This document shows, piece after piece, positions 33,990-42,358 of a DNA stretch of 42,358 nt. Position 1 is the stretch's first letter, and each line of letters opens with the position of its first letter. The translations under genes were made by a program, and so were the position numbers. The notes beneath the pieces were generated by a model. It saw only the letters and a program-made list of their open reading frames with translations. It was not told the origin of the DNA and did not search any database. The stretch lies in assembly GCA_021161905.1 (NCBI GenBank), contig JAGGZT010000020.1:1-42358 (forward strand), in the 5' to 3' direction. Origin of the DNA: Acidobacteriota bacterium (GTDB lineage: Bacteria > Acidobacteriota > B3-B38 > Guanabaribacteriales > JAGGZT01).

Positions 33990-34610
33990 TTATAGGTTTC
34001 TCAGATAACGGGGCGTACTCTGGTAGTAGCCCCGGACAAAGCGATCGATCCTTGCTATTAACTCCCTCTTCCCCTCCCCCGTCTTGGCGGAGAAGGGGAT
34101 TATCTCCTCCTTCTTTTGGTTCAATATTTGAGCAGCGGTTGAGAGCGCTTTCTCCCTTTTCCCCCGGGGAACCTTATCTATCTTGGTAAGGGCGATCACA
34201 TAGGGGATATGGTAATAGGAAAGCCAATCCCTCATCATTATATCACTTTCAAACGGAGGATGACGGGAATCGATTATGAGTACCGCAAACAGCCACCTTC
34301 TGCTTATTTTGAGATAGCCTTCGATCAGCTTCTCCCAACCCTTTCTCAGGCTTTCCCTAACCTCCGCATACCCATAGCCCGGAAGGTCAACAAGGTAAAA
34401 GGAATCCCCTACCCGGAAGAAGTTTATCGCCTTCGTCCTCCCTGGCTTCTTGCTTATCTGAGCGAGCTCCTTTCTTCCCGTTATCGTATTGATAAGGCTT
34501 GACTTTCCCACATTGGACCTCCCGATAAACGCCACCATAGGAAGAGGATCGGTCGGCAGTTCCTCAAGGGAAAAGACGCTTTTCACAAATTGCACTCGCT
34601 CTCTTAGCAC
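33990..34610 (-). CDS. engB: Ribosome-biogenesis GTPase EngB (YsxC/YihA)
   Basis: The protein has 206 aa. The GTPase signatures are MVAFIGRSNVGKSSLIN (G1), KPGRTKAINFF (G2), LVDLPGYGYA (G3), TKID (G4) and SAKTGEG (G5), all typical of the EngB subfamily involved in 50S assembly. The start is GTG 34610 behind GGGGG. The 122-base gap after lon holds no clear promoter or terminator. Confidence 0.95.
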   Translation of the reverse strand: MLRERVQFVKSVFSLEELPTDPLPMVAFIGRSNVGKSSLINTITGRKELAQISKKPGRTKAINFFRVGDSFYLVDLPGYGYAEVRESLRKGWEKLIEGYLKISRRWLFAVLIIDSRHPPFESDIMMRDWLSYYHIPYVIALTKIDKVPRGKREKALSTAAQILNQKKEEIIPFSAKTGEGKRELIARIDRFVRGYYQSTPRYLRNL

Positions 34611-34732
34611 CTTATCCCCCTTTTAAAGCGATGGGGAACTCTTTCCTTACTTAGGGGTGAAATTAATTTTCTTATGCTTAAGCTTTCACAAAAACCTCGT
34701 TTGGGGAAATATCTATCAAATTAATCCTTTGT

Positions 34733-37144
34733 TTATTGGGCAATAGGCTGGTCAGAAACCCGCTCGCCCGAGGAGAGAGGCGGTTTATACTTTCTTCCCA
34801 CCTCAGCCGGGCTGGGGAGCGGTTTGGCTAAAGCGAGGCGGAGGACCTCATCCATCTCCTCCACCAGATGGACCCTAAGCTCCCTTTTCACCTCCTCAGG
34901 TATTTCGGAGAAATCCTTCTCATTTTCCTTGGGGAAGATCACCTTTAATATCCCGGAACGATGGGCAGCTAAAAGCTTCTCCTTTACCCCACCGACGGGA
35001 AGGACCTTACCCCTTAAGGTTATCTCACCGCTCATCGCAATGGTTGAGCGGACTGGTATCCGGGTAAGGGCGGAGATCATCGCCGTGGCTATGGTTATTC
35101 CTGCAGAGGGACCGTCCTTGGGGATGGCTCCCTCGGGTATGTGGATGTGAAGGTCATATTTTTCGTGGAATTGAGGGTCTATACCGAACTCCTCTGCTCG
35201 GGAGCGAATATAGCTTAAAGCAGCCCGGGCGGATTCCTGCATCACCTCCCCCAATTGACCAGTAAGGTTGAGCTTTCCTTTCCCCCTCATCACCACGCAT
35301 TCGATGGGTAGGATCTCTCCACCCATCTCGGTCCAAGCGAGCCCCTGTGCCAGACCAACCTCGTCCTTCTTCTCCGCAATGTTCTTGCGATACTTCGGTT
35401 TTCCTAAATACTCTTCCACCATTTCCGGTGAGTTGATAACAAATGGTCCCTTTTCCCCTGCTACCACCTTCTTCGCTATCTTGCGGCAGATCGAGGCGAT
35501 GTGGCGTTCGAGGTTCCGCACACCAGCCTCCCTGGTGTACCGTTCGATGATATAGGTTATCGCCTCGTCCGAGAGTTCTACCTTCCTCCGGGAGAGGCCA
35601 TGGGCTTTTATTTGCTTGGGGAAGAGGAAGTTCTTGGCTATCGCTATCTTCTCATTCAGGGTGTAGCCTGAAAGATGGATTATCTCCATCCGGTCCTGGA
35701 GGGGACGCGGTATCGCCTCCTGGGTGTTGGCAGTGGCGATGAACATCACCTCTGAAAGATCGAACTCCACATCGAGATAGTGATCGACGAAGGAGTTGTT
35801 CTGCTCCGGATCGAGTACCTCCATAAGTGCTGCTGAGGGGTCGCCCCGGAAGTCCATACTCATCTTGTCCACCTCGTCCAGGAGGAAGACCGGGTTCTTC
35901 GTCTTCGCCTTGCGCATCATCTGGATTATCTGACCGGGAAAAGCACCGATATAGGTTCGCCTATGCCCTCTTATCTCCGCTTCATCCCGTACGCCACCCA
36001 GGGATAGACGGACAAACTTCCTTCCCGTAGCCCTGGCGATGGAACGAGCCAGGGAACTCTTCCCCACTCCTGGAGCACCGACGAAACAGAGGATGGAACC
36101 CTTCGGCTTCTTCACCAGCTGGCGAACCGCAAGGTACTCGATTATCCGCTCCTTCACCTTTTCCAAGCCGTAGTGGTCCTCGTTTAAGATCCGCTCCGCT
36201 CGGGAAAGGTCCCGGTTTTCCCTGCTCTTCGCCTTCCAGGGCACCGCGAGCAACCATTCGAGGTAGTTCCTGCTCACCGTCGCCTCGGCGGACATCGGAG
36301 GCATCGCTTCGAGCCTCTTAAGCTCGAGTAGCGCTTTTTCTTTCGCCTCGGCGGACATCGGGGTCTTCTCTATCCGCTCCCGAAGAAGGGATATCTCATC
36401 CCCTTTCTCCTCCGTTCTCCCCAGTTCTCGTTGGATCGCCTTGAGCTTCTCCGTGAGATAATACTCCTTCTGCGCCTTTTCCATCTGTTTCTTCACCTGC
36501 TCGTGGATCTTCTTGTCTATTAGTAGCTTATCCACCTCTTCCTTTAAAGCAGAGTAGACCTTTGAGAGTCGGCGGTAGGGCTCTATCGTCTCTAATAGAT
36601 CCTGCTTCGCCTCGGTGCTTATCGGTAGTTGGGCAGCCACCATATCGGCTAACCGCTCTGGATCATCTGCCCGGATGGAGGAGATAAGGGTCTCTGCATT
36701 TATGTTCTGCGAGAGCCTGATGAACTGCTCGAAGAGGAGGGCGGTTTTCCGCATCAGCTTCTCCAACTCCGGGGTCATCGAAAGGGGATAATATAAGGTT
36801 TCAAGTTCTACAAATAGGAAATCAGATGTGTCTTTGTAAGAAAGGATGCGCGCCCTCTCCACCCCTTCCACCAGAACCTTGTAATTGCCGTTAGCCATCT
36901 GCACGCTTTGGACGATGCGAGAGATGGTCCCTACCTCGAATATATCCGATGGGGTGGGCTCGTCTATCCGGGCATCCCTCTGAGCGGATAGGAATATCTT
37001 CTTGCCGTTTTTAAGGGCGTATTCAAGCGCAGAAATGGATTTCCTCCGCCCCACCACGAAAGGAACCAGGGTATTGGGAAAGACCACTGCGTCCCTCAGG
37101 GGAAGGAGGGGATATTCCTTTTTTTCTTCCTCTAATTCTTTCAT
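34733..37144 (-). CDS. lon: ATP-dependent protease Lon
   Basis: The protein has 803 aa. It degrades misfolded and regulatory proteins. The N-terminal substrate domain begins [14 protein letters not shown]. The AAA+ domain has [17 protein letters not shown] (Walker A) and [10 protein letters not shown] (Walker B). The protease domain has KDGPSAGIT with the catalytic Ser, and [12 protein letters not shown] with the catalytic Lys. The frame can also start at GTG 37156; ATG 37144 has GGAAG five bases upstream. It follows clpX by about 75-85 bases with no convincing promoter. The end ([17 protein letters not shown]) is a typical flexible tail. Confidence 0.97.
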   Translation of the reverse strand: MKELEEEKKEYPLLPLRDAVVFPNTLVPFVVGRRKSISALEYALKNGKKIFLSAQRDARIDEPTPSDIFEVGTISRIVQSVQMANGNYKVLVEGVERARILSYKDTSDFLFVELETLYYPLSMTPELEKLMRKTALLFEQFIRLSQNINAETLISSIRADDPERLADMVAAQLPISTEAKQDLLETIEPYRRLSKVYSALKEEVDKLLIDKKIHEQVKKQMEKAQKEYYLTEKLKAIQRELGRTEEKGDEISLLRERIEKTPMSAEAKEKALLELKRLEAMPPMSAEATVSRNYLEWLLAVPWKAKSRENRDLSRAERILNEDHYGLEKVKERIIEYLAVRQLVKKPKGSILCFVGAPGVGKSSLARSIARATGRKFVRLSLGGVRDEAEIRGHRRTYIGAFPGQIIQMMRKAKTKNPVFLLDEVDKMSMDFRGDPSAALMEVLDPEQNNSFVDHYLDVEFDLSEVMFIATANTQEAIPRPLQDRMEIIHLSGYTLNEKIAIAKNFLFPKQIKAHGLSRRKVELSDEAITYIIERYTREAGVRNLERHIASICRKIAKKVVAGEKGPFVINSPEMVEEYLGKPKYRKNIAEKKDEVGLAQGLAWTEMGGEILPIECVVMRGKGKLNLTGQLGEVMQESARAALSYIRSRAEEFGIDPQFHEKYDLHIHIPEGAIPKDGPSAGITIATAMISALTRIPVRSTIAMSGEITLRGKVLPVGGVKEKLLAAHRSGILKVIFPKENEKDFSEIPEEVKRELRVHLVEEMDEVLRLALAKPLPSPAEVGRKYKPPLSSGERVSDQPIAQ

Positions 37145-37231
37145 CTTCTCTTCCACTGCTGCTCTATCTTACCAAGCAGGACAAAGCCGTCTGTAAGCCT
37201 CGTCACTTTTCAAGGGAGAATAAAATTAAGA

Positions 37232-38479
37232 TCAACCAGCTTTTCCCTCGATCAGGGTAATGGGGCTCTCGTCGCTCTCCACCGATTTTCTGGTGATGAT
37301 ACACTCCTTTATACCGGAGGATGAGGGGAGTTGATACATAAGATCGAGCATAAAATCCTCGAGGATCGCCCTCAATCCCCTCGCTCCCATCTTCTTCGCT
37401 ATCGCCTTCTCCGCTATCGCCTCCAAGGCGTCGTCGGTGAAGTGGAGATCGACATTCTCAAATTCGAACAGCTTCTGATACTGTTTGATAAGGGCGTTCT
37501 TAGGTTTGGTCATCACCTCGATGAGCGCCTTCTTATCGAGTTCATCTAAGGTGGCGATTACCGGTATCCTACCCACGAATTCCGGTATGAGCCCGTACTT
37601 TATCAGGTCTATCGGCTGTACCTGCTCTAATATCTTTCCGATGTTGTCTTCACCTTTCTTTTTCAGCTTGGCGGAAAAACCAAGCGATTTTTCCCCGATC
37701 CTCTGCTCGATTATCTTCTCCAACCCGACAAAGGCACCACCGCAGATGAAGAGGATGTTGGTGGTATCTATCTGGATGAACTCTTGATAGGGATGTTTCC
37801 TTCCTCCCTGGGGAGGAACATTGGCTACTACCCCTTCCAGTATCTTGAGGAGCGCCTGCTGAACACCTTCACCGGAGACATCCCGAGTGATCGAGGGGTT
37901 CTCGCTCTTGCGCGATATCTTGTCGATTTCGTCGATGTAGATGATCCCTTTCTGAGCCTTCTCTATGTCGTAGCCCGATGCCTGGAACAATCGGAGAAGG
38001 ATGTTCTCCACATCCTCCCCTACATATCCTGCCTCGGTTAAGGTGGTGGCATCGGCGATGGCGAAAGGAACCCTGAGAAGCCGGGCGAGGGTCTTGGCGA
38101 GCAGGGTTTTGCCCGAACCAGTAGGACCGATGAGGAGGATGTTGCTCTTTTCCAGCTCCACATCACCCCCTCCTCGCCTCCGCCACATCTCGATCCTCTT
38201 ATAGTGGTTGTAGACCGCTACCGCCAACCTCTTCTTTGCCTTTTCCTGGCCAACGACATATTGATCGAGGAAGGCTTTTATCTCGGCAGGTTTGGGAAGA
38301 TGGGGTTTTTTCTCTTTTTGCTCTCCTATCCTCTCCTCAGCCAGTATCTCCATACATATCTCCACGCACTCATCACAGATATAGGCGTTGGGACCAGCGA
38401 TTAGCTTTTTTACCTCGGCTTGGCTTTTGTTGCAGAAGGAACAACGGAGGAGAGGAGGCTTCTTTTCCCCTTTTGACAT
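37232..38479 (-). CDS. clpX: ATP-dependent protease ATPase subunit ClpX
   Basis: The protein has 415 aa. The zinc-binding domain has C13-x2-C16 and C35-x2-C38. The AAA+ domain has [19 protein letters not shown] (Walker A), [10 protein letters not shown] (Walker B) and the RKHPYQEF segment; [10 protein letters not shown] precedes the IGF-like loop that docks on ClpP. It unfolds substrates for ClpP, encoded 16 bases upstream. The ATG at 38479 follows AAGGAG; an upstream in-frame TTG (38482) is less likely. Confidence 0.97.
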   Translation of the reverse strand: MSKGEKKPPLLRCSFCNKSQAEVKKLIAGPNAYICDECVEICMEILAEERIGEQKEKKPHLPKPAEIKAFLDQYVVGQEKAKKRLAVAVYNHYKRIEMWRRRGGGDVELEKSNILLIGPTGSGKTLLAKTLARLLRVPFAIADATTLTEAGYVGEDVENILLRLFQASGYDIEKAQKGIIYIDEIDKISRKSENPSITRDVSGEGVQQALLKILEGVVANVPPQGGRKHPYQEFIQIDTTNILFICGGAFVGLEKIIEQRIGEKSLGFSAKLKKKGEDNIGKILEQVQPIDLIKYGLIPEFVGRIPVIATLDELDKKALIEVMTKPKNALIKQYQKLFEFENVDLHFTDDALEAIAEKAIAKKMGARGLRAILEDFMLDLMYQLPSSSGIKECIITRKSVESDESPITLIEGKAG

Positions 38480-38498
38480 CAATCTTCTCCTTCGAGGG

Positions 38499-39086
38499 CT
38501 AATCCCTCCTCTTTTCTATAATCTCATCTATTATACCATATTCTTTAGCCTGAGCTGCGGTCATAATGAAGTCTCGATCGGTATCCCGTTCTATCTTGGA
38601 AAGCGATTGTCCAGTGTGCTCCACCAATATCTCGTTCAGCCTCTTCTTCAGTCTTACTATCTCCCTTGCCTGGATGTCGATATCGCTCGCCTGTCCTTGA
38701 GCCCCACCCATCGGTTGATGGATCACCACCCGCGAGTTGGGGAGGGCGAACCGCTTTCCCTTCGCCCCTGCAGCGAGAAGGAGGGCAGCTATACTCGCCG
38801 CTTGGCCAATGCAGATGGTAGAAACATCTGGTTTGACGAACTTCATCGTGTCATAAATGGCAAGGCCAGCGGTCACCACCCCGCCAGGGGAATTTATATA
38901 GAGAGAGATATCCTTATCCGGGTTTTCCGCTTCCAAGAAGAGCATCTGGGCGATGACCAGGTTGGCTAAGTTGTCGTCGATCGGGGCACCGATGAAAATT
39001 ATGTTGTCTTTGAGGAGGCGGGAGTAAATATCATAGGCTCGCTCACCACGGCTTGTTTGTTCAATTACCATTGGGATGAGCTGCAT
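38499..39086 (-). CDS. clpP: ATP-dependent Clp protease proteolytic subunit ClpP
   Basis: The protein has 195 aa. It has the catalytic serine in the [11 protein letters not shown] segment, histidine in RVVIHQP and aspartate in RDTDRDFIM. The N-terminus ([21 protein letters not shown]) matches the family without a long propeptide. It lies between tig and clpX, the classical order, with 14-16 base gaps. Confidence 0.97.
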   Translation of the reverse strand: MQLIPMVIEQTSRGERAYDIYSRLLKDNIIFIGAPIDDNLANLVIAQMLFLEAENPDKDISLYINSPGGVVTAGLAIYDTMKFVKPDVSTICIGQAASIAALLLAAGAKGKRFALPNSRVVIHQPMGGAQGQASDIDIQAREIVRLKKRLNEILVEHTGQSLSKIERDTDRDFIMTAAQAKEYGIIDEIIEKRRD

Positions 39087-39100
39087 TTATTTTCTCCTCC

Positions 39101-40381
39101 TTAATCAATAATAGCCTTTTTTTTGAGAAAGTCAATCGCCTTCTTCATAAGGAGGTTCCGTTTCAACTCATCAAGGCTCCCTTCTTTCTTGATCCTTGCC
39201 TCAACCGCTTTTGCCCCCTTACCGCTCTGCTCCGCTATCCTCTCTATCTCCTCCTTCACTTCATCATCGGAGACGGTTAATCCCTCTTTTTTTATGATAA
39301 AGTCGAGGATCAATCCCTTTTTCACCGCTAATGTGGCGTTCTCTTTCTCCTGTTCCCGGAATCTATTCCAGTCTACCCCCCGGGGGTCAACCCCTTGCGC
39401 TGCTAAACTCCTCGCTACCTCTTCCACTCGGCTGTCGAGCTCCTGCCTCACCAGATACTCTGGCACGGGGAAGGGATTTTTGTCGATGATCTTTTTGAAT
39501 ATCTCGTCAAGGGCTTTTCTCTCCGCCTCCTGCTCTTTCTCAGCCCGGATGGTCTCCTCCACCTTTTTCTTTAGTTCCGCTAAATTTTCAAAGCCAAGAT
39601 CCTTGGCGAACTCGTCATCGAGTTCAGGGAGTTTCTTCTCCTTTATCTCCTTTATCTCCACCCGAACCGACGCCTCTTTCCCCTTAAGCTCATGGATGCG
39701 GTAGTCTTCCGGATAACGGAAGGTGAACTCCTTGACCTCGCCCGGGCGAAGCCCTATTATCGCTTTGCTGAAAGCTTCCGGCATCCCTGCGGAACCCACC
39801 TCGAAGGTAGCATCCCGCTGGAAGATGGGTTTTGCCTTCTCTCCCACGATCTCCCGGCGGTAATCGAGTTTTATCAGATCGCCCATTTTTACACCCCGAT
39901 CCTCAACGGGGATGAGTTCTCCCTGCTCCTTTCTTATTTGTTCCAATCGTTCTTCGACCTCTTTCTTTGTGATCTTGATCTTTCCCCGTTTCACCTTGAC
40001 CTTGTCGTACCCTTTTACCGTGATCTCCGGGACTACCTCGAAGGTAGCCTTGAACTTTAAGGGTTCTCCCTCTCTTATCAGCACCTCCTCGATGTAAGGG
40101 GGATGAAGGGGATTAAGCTCGTGTTTTTCGATCGCCAACCGGTAGTATTCGGGAACGAGTTTATCGATGATCCGCTGTTCTATGGTGGCTTTGTAGCGCT
40201 GTTTTATCACCGAGATGGGGGCTTTCCCTGGACGGAAACCCGGGATCTTCGCCCCTCTTCTTATCTCAGAGGAGATTGTTTCTATCTCCTCTGCCACCAC
40301 CCCTGCTGGCACCTCCACCAGAAGGTCCCGTTTATAATCGTCTATCTCGGTTAGGGTCGATTTGAAGTCCTTTTTCGCCAT
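39101..40381 (-). CDS. tig: Trigger factor, ribosome-associated chaperone
   Basis: The protein has 426 aa. The ribosome-binding signature GFRPGKAP is at about residues 48-55. A PPIase (FKBP-like) domain follows (about 160-245: VGMPEAFSKAIIGLRPGEV region), then the helical C-terminal arms. It receives nascent chains at the tunnel exit. It heads tig-clpP-clpX-lon. A GGAG lies 11 bases before the ATG. The five tRNA genes upstream run in the same direction. Confidence 0.95.
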   Translation of the reverse strand: MAKKDFKSTLTEIDDYKRDLLVEVPAGVVAEEIETISSEIRRGAKIPGFRPGKAPISVIKQRYKATIEQRIIDKLVPEYYRLAIEKHELNPLHPPYIEEVLIREGEPLKFKATFEVVPEITVKGYDKVKVKRGKIKITKKEVEERLEQIRKEQGELIPVEDRGVKMGDLIKLDYRREIVGEKAKPIFQRDATFEVGSAGMPEAFSKAIIGLRPGEVKEFTFRYPEDYRIHELKGKEASVRVEIKEIKEKKLPELDDEFAKDLGFENLAELKKKVEETIRAEKEQEAERKALDEIFKKIIDKNPFPVPEYLVRQELDSRVEEVARSLAAQGVDPRGVDWNRFREQEKENATLAVKKGLILDFIIKKEGLTVSDDEVKEEIERIAEQSGKGAKAVEARIKKEGSLDELKRNLLMKKAIDFLKKKAIID

Positions 40382-40449
40382 AATTTGAATTACTCCATAA
40401 AAAAATAAAGTTTAAGTTTCTATTTTATTTTATAAAGCCAAAAGATTAA

Positions 40450-40532
<83 letters not shown>

Positions 40533-40549
40533 CCAATTATAAAAACCAA

Positions 40550-40625
40550 TGGTAGGCCGTGAAGGACTCGAACCTTCAACCTTCTGATTAAGAGTCAGCT
40601 GCTCTACCAGTTGAGCTAACGGCCC
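40550..40625 (-). tRNA. tRNA-Lys (anticodon CUU)
   Basis: On the minus strand the acceptor GGGCCGT pairs with ACGGCCT (one G-T pair). The anticodon loop CTCTTAA gives anticodon CTT, reading AAG. CCA is encoded. It is 76 bases long. Confidence 0.96.
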
Positions 40626-40636
40626 ACCACTTTTTA

Positions 40637-40665
40637 TTTATATCCCAAAATGGGATATTTGTCAA
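40637..40665 (-). promoter_or_regulatory. Promoter of tRNA-Lys/tRNA-Leu with palindromic spacer
   Basis: On the minus strand, TTGACA (40665-40660) and TATAAA (40642-40637) are exactly 17 bases apart. The spacer contains the perfect 7-bp inverted repeat ATATCCC/GGGATAT (40640-40658), partly overlapping the -10. Confidence 0.65.
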
Positions 40666-40671
40666 GATTCA

Positions 40672-40747
40672 TGGTGCGCCTGGTAGGATTCGAACCTACG
40701 GCCTACGGATCCGGAGTCCGTCGCTCTATCCCCTGAGCTACAGGCGC
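40672..40747 (-). tRNA. tRNA-Arg (anticodon CCG)
   Basis: On the minus strand the acceptor GCGCCTG pairs with CAGGCGC; CCA is encoded. The anticodon loop CTCCGGA gives anticodon CCG, reading CGG. It is 76 bases long. Confidence 0.96.
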
Positions 40748-40795
40748 ACTCTCTTACCCTGCTCTCGATTATCTCGTTGTCAAAAGAAAGATAAA

Positions 40796-40873
40796 TGGGG
40801 TGAGCGAAGGGATTCGAACCCTCGACCCCTGGATCCACAGTCCAGTGCTCTTACCAACTGAGCTACGCTCACC
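40796..40873 (-). tRNA. tRNA-His (anticodon GUG)
   Basis: On the minus strand the acceptor GTGAGCG pairs with CGCTCAC. The extra G at -1 (40873) faces C73 (40799), the identity element of bacterial tRNA-His. The anticodon loop CTGTGGA gives anticodon GTG. CCA is encoded. Confidence 0.96.
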
Positions 40874-40880
40874 ACCTAAA

Positions 40881-40957
<77 letters not shown>

Positions 40958-40972
40958 ACTTCCACCTTACTA

Positions 40973-41001
40973 ATTTTATTCCCCTTGCTCATCTATGTCA
41001 A
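40973..41001 (-). promoter_or_regulatory. Sigma-70-type promoter of the tRNA cluster
   Basis: On the minus strand, TTGACA (41001-40996) and TAAAAT (40978-40973) are 17 bases apart. Transcription would begin near 40966, nine bases before tRNA-Arg(UCU). Confidence 0.75.
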
Positions 41002-41070
41002 GCTGATATTATGCTGGAGGATTGTACCACGAAGCCCTCAATTAGAGACTATTTATCCAAAAATAAGGAA

Positions 41071-42358
41071 CTACTTCTTTCCCGGACCGTACAGGACCAT
41101 CCCCGGTCTTGCCCCGGTGTGTTTTCCCTTCTCCGCAACCACCGTCCCGTTTACGATCACATAGTCTATCCCCTCGGGGTAGTGATGGGGGTCACGATAC
41201 CGGGCGGTGTCCTTTATCCTCGTATAATCGAAGATAACGATATCGGCATACATCCCGGGTTTTATCAATCCTCTATCGGTTAGTCGCAGCATTTCCGCGG
41301 GAAGGGAGGTCATCTTCCTTATCGCCTCCTCAAGCCTCATTATCCCTCGCTTTTTTACATAATAGCTGATAACCCGAGGGAAGGTCCCGTAATAGCGGGG
41401 ATGGGGAAAACCTTCGCCCAACTTGGCTAAGGCTCCGTCCGAGGCGATCATATTATAGGGATAAACCATAAGCTTCTCGGTATCCTCCTCGCACATCTGG
41501 AAGAAAACCGCTTGGGCATCGCCGTTTTTCATTATCTCTATTACCAGGTCGGCGGCGTTATCCACGGTGGGCTTCTTCCCGAGCATCGTCAAGATCTCGG
41601 TTAGGTTCTTTCCCTCGAACCGAGGATCCTTCTCATAGCGCGATATGATGATGGCGCTTACCGTATCCACTCCTTTGCTTGTGGTGAAGCGTCTCTTGAT
41701 TAACTCCTTCTTCATCTCGGCGTATAGCTTAGGGTCTTTCGTCCGCTCAATGAACTTCTCGAGCCCCCCTTCCCGCGCCCAACCGGGAAAGCTTGAGGAG
41801 AAGCCAGAGGAGGTGGCAAGATAAGGATACATATCACAGGAGACCTCTATCCCTTCCGCCCTCGCTTTGTCGAAGATCCGAAGGAGCTCTTTCGTCTTTC
41901 CCCATACTGTATCCCGAGCCAGCTTGATGTGGGAGACCTCAACCCGACAACCGGCTTTTCGCCCGATCTCTATCGCTTCCTCCACCGCCTCGAATATCTT
42001 ATCGCCGTGGGAGCGGATATGGCTGGCATAAAAACCGCCATAACGAGCAGCTACCTTGGCGAGCTCTATTAGTTCCCCGGTTTTGGCATAGACCCCGGGC
42101 ATATAGGCAAGTCCGGTGGAGATGCCCATCGCCCCTTCCTCCATCGCCTGAGCCACCAGTTTCTTCATCTTGGCCATTTCTTCCTCGGTGGGAGCGGCAT
42201 CTTTCAACCCCATCACCTTCTTCCTTATGGTGTTGTGTCCTACGAGGCAGGCGAAATTGAGCGAGATGCCGTTCTTCTCGAGCTTGGCGAAATATTCACC
42301 GAGAGGAAAAGGAGAACCGCCACAATTTCCCCCTAAAGCGGTGGTTACCCCCTGAAGC
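41071..42358 (-). CDS. D-aminoacylase / N-acyl-D-amino-acid deacylase family amidohydrolase (partial)
   Basis: The open frame continues without a stop to the right edge, so the N-terminus is missing. About 429 residues are visible. The first ATG seen (42216) is internal: upstream codons read QGVTTALGGNCGGSPFPLGEY and NFACLVGHNTIR, the conserved zinc-cysteine region of the D-aminoacylase group. Later signatures are MGISTGLAYMPG, then ASHIRSHG, VEVSHIK, MIASDGALA and the C-terminal GMYADIVIFDYTRI. The enzyme would release free amino acids from N-acyl-D-amino acids or related amides; the substrate cannot be told. It fits an amino-acid-using metabolism. The Zn-binding HxH motif would lie outside the window. 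Confidence 0.88.
   Translation of the reverse strand, partial: LQGVTTALGGNCGGSPFPLGEYFAKLEKNGISLNFACLVGHNTIRKKVMGLKDAAPTEEEMAKMKKLVAQAMEEGAMGISTGLAYMPGVYAKTGELIELAKVAARYGGFYASHIRSHGDKIFEAVEEAIEIGRKAGCRVEVSHIKLARDTVWGKTKELLRIFDKARAEGIEVSCDMYPYLATSSGFSSSFPGWAREGGLEKFIERTKDPKLYAEMKKELIKRRFTTSKGVDTVSAIIISRYEKDPRFEGKNLTEILTMLGKKPTVDNAADLVIEIMKNGDAQAVFFQMCEEDTEKLMVYPYNMIASDGALAKLGEGFPHPRYYGTFPRVISYYVKKRGIMRLEEAIRKMTSLPAEMLRLTDRGLIKPGMYADIVIFDYTRIKDTARYRDPHHYPEGIDYVIVNGTVVAEKGKHTGARPGMVLYGPGKK

Noticed and set aside
40640-40658. Inverted repeat as a tRNA terminator
   Set aside because: Neither strand has a T-run directly after the stem; it lies inside a good promoter instead.

Overview
The window is an ordinary, gene-dense bacterial chromosome segment with no phage, IS element or CRISPR array. 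No gene-free stretch exceeds about 210 bases. It starts inside the 3' end of a 23S rRNA gene and ends inside an amidohydrolase gene. The inferred source is an uncultured, anaerobic, amino-acid- or peptide-fermenting bacterium. A GWxTD protein and the overall gene mix suggest the Aminicenantes/Acidobacteriota area, but this is an inference and no marker in the window proves it. Several catabolic or cofactor genes (indolepyruvate oxidoreductase, ADP-forming acyl-CoA synthetase, MoaA) look like types best known from archaea.

Layout. (1) 1-530: the 23S 3' end, 5S rRNA and a strong two-way terminator. (2) 541-3134 (-): an ECF sigma factor, its zinc-finger anti-sigma factor and two exported proteins that share a C-terminal module. 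(3) 3262-12999 (+): an energy cluster, iorA-iorB and a fused ADP-forming acyl-CoA synthetase, then from its own promoter pta-ackA and a REC-PAS-GAF-GAF-GGDEF diguanylate cyclase. (4) 18330-13015 (-): rplU-rpmA-obg-nadD-rsfS-dksA-like, a LapA-LapB fusion and comF. (5) nadE (+) facing a GWxTD protein (-). (6) 20933-23038 (+): tRNA-Ser(UGA) followed by an AT-rich two-gene type II restriction-modification system, the clearest acquired segment. (7) 23136-27858 (+): moaA-moaC-moeA-MOSC-gatC-gatA, tightly overlapped. (8) 32623-27859 (-): rpmE, DUF1385, prfA, prmC, murA, HIT. (9) 34610-32710 (-): engB, rho. (10) 40381-34733 (-): tig-clpP-clpX-lon, the protein-quality-control set. (11) 40957-40450 (-): five tRNAs. 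(12) A partial D-aminoacylase-type gene.

How the genes fit together. The ior/acyl-CoA synthetase pair would turn aryl 2-oxoacids into acyl-CoA and then acid plus ATP. Pta-AckA would do the same for acetyl-CoA. A D-aminoacylase at the far end fits amino-acid scavenging. The rest is housekeeping for translation, proteostasis and cell envelope.

The most unusual items are the restriction-modification island (MjaI-like endonuclease; methyltransferase carrying a degenerate nuclease-fold tail), the one-gene LapA-LapB fusion, the IorA that lacks its ferredoxin domain, and the sigma/anti-sigma operon with a shared output module. I did not find a wholly new system. No searches were run, so all family calls come from motif recognition.
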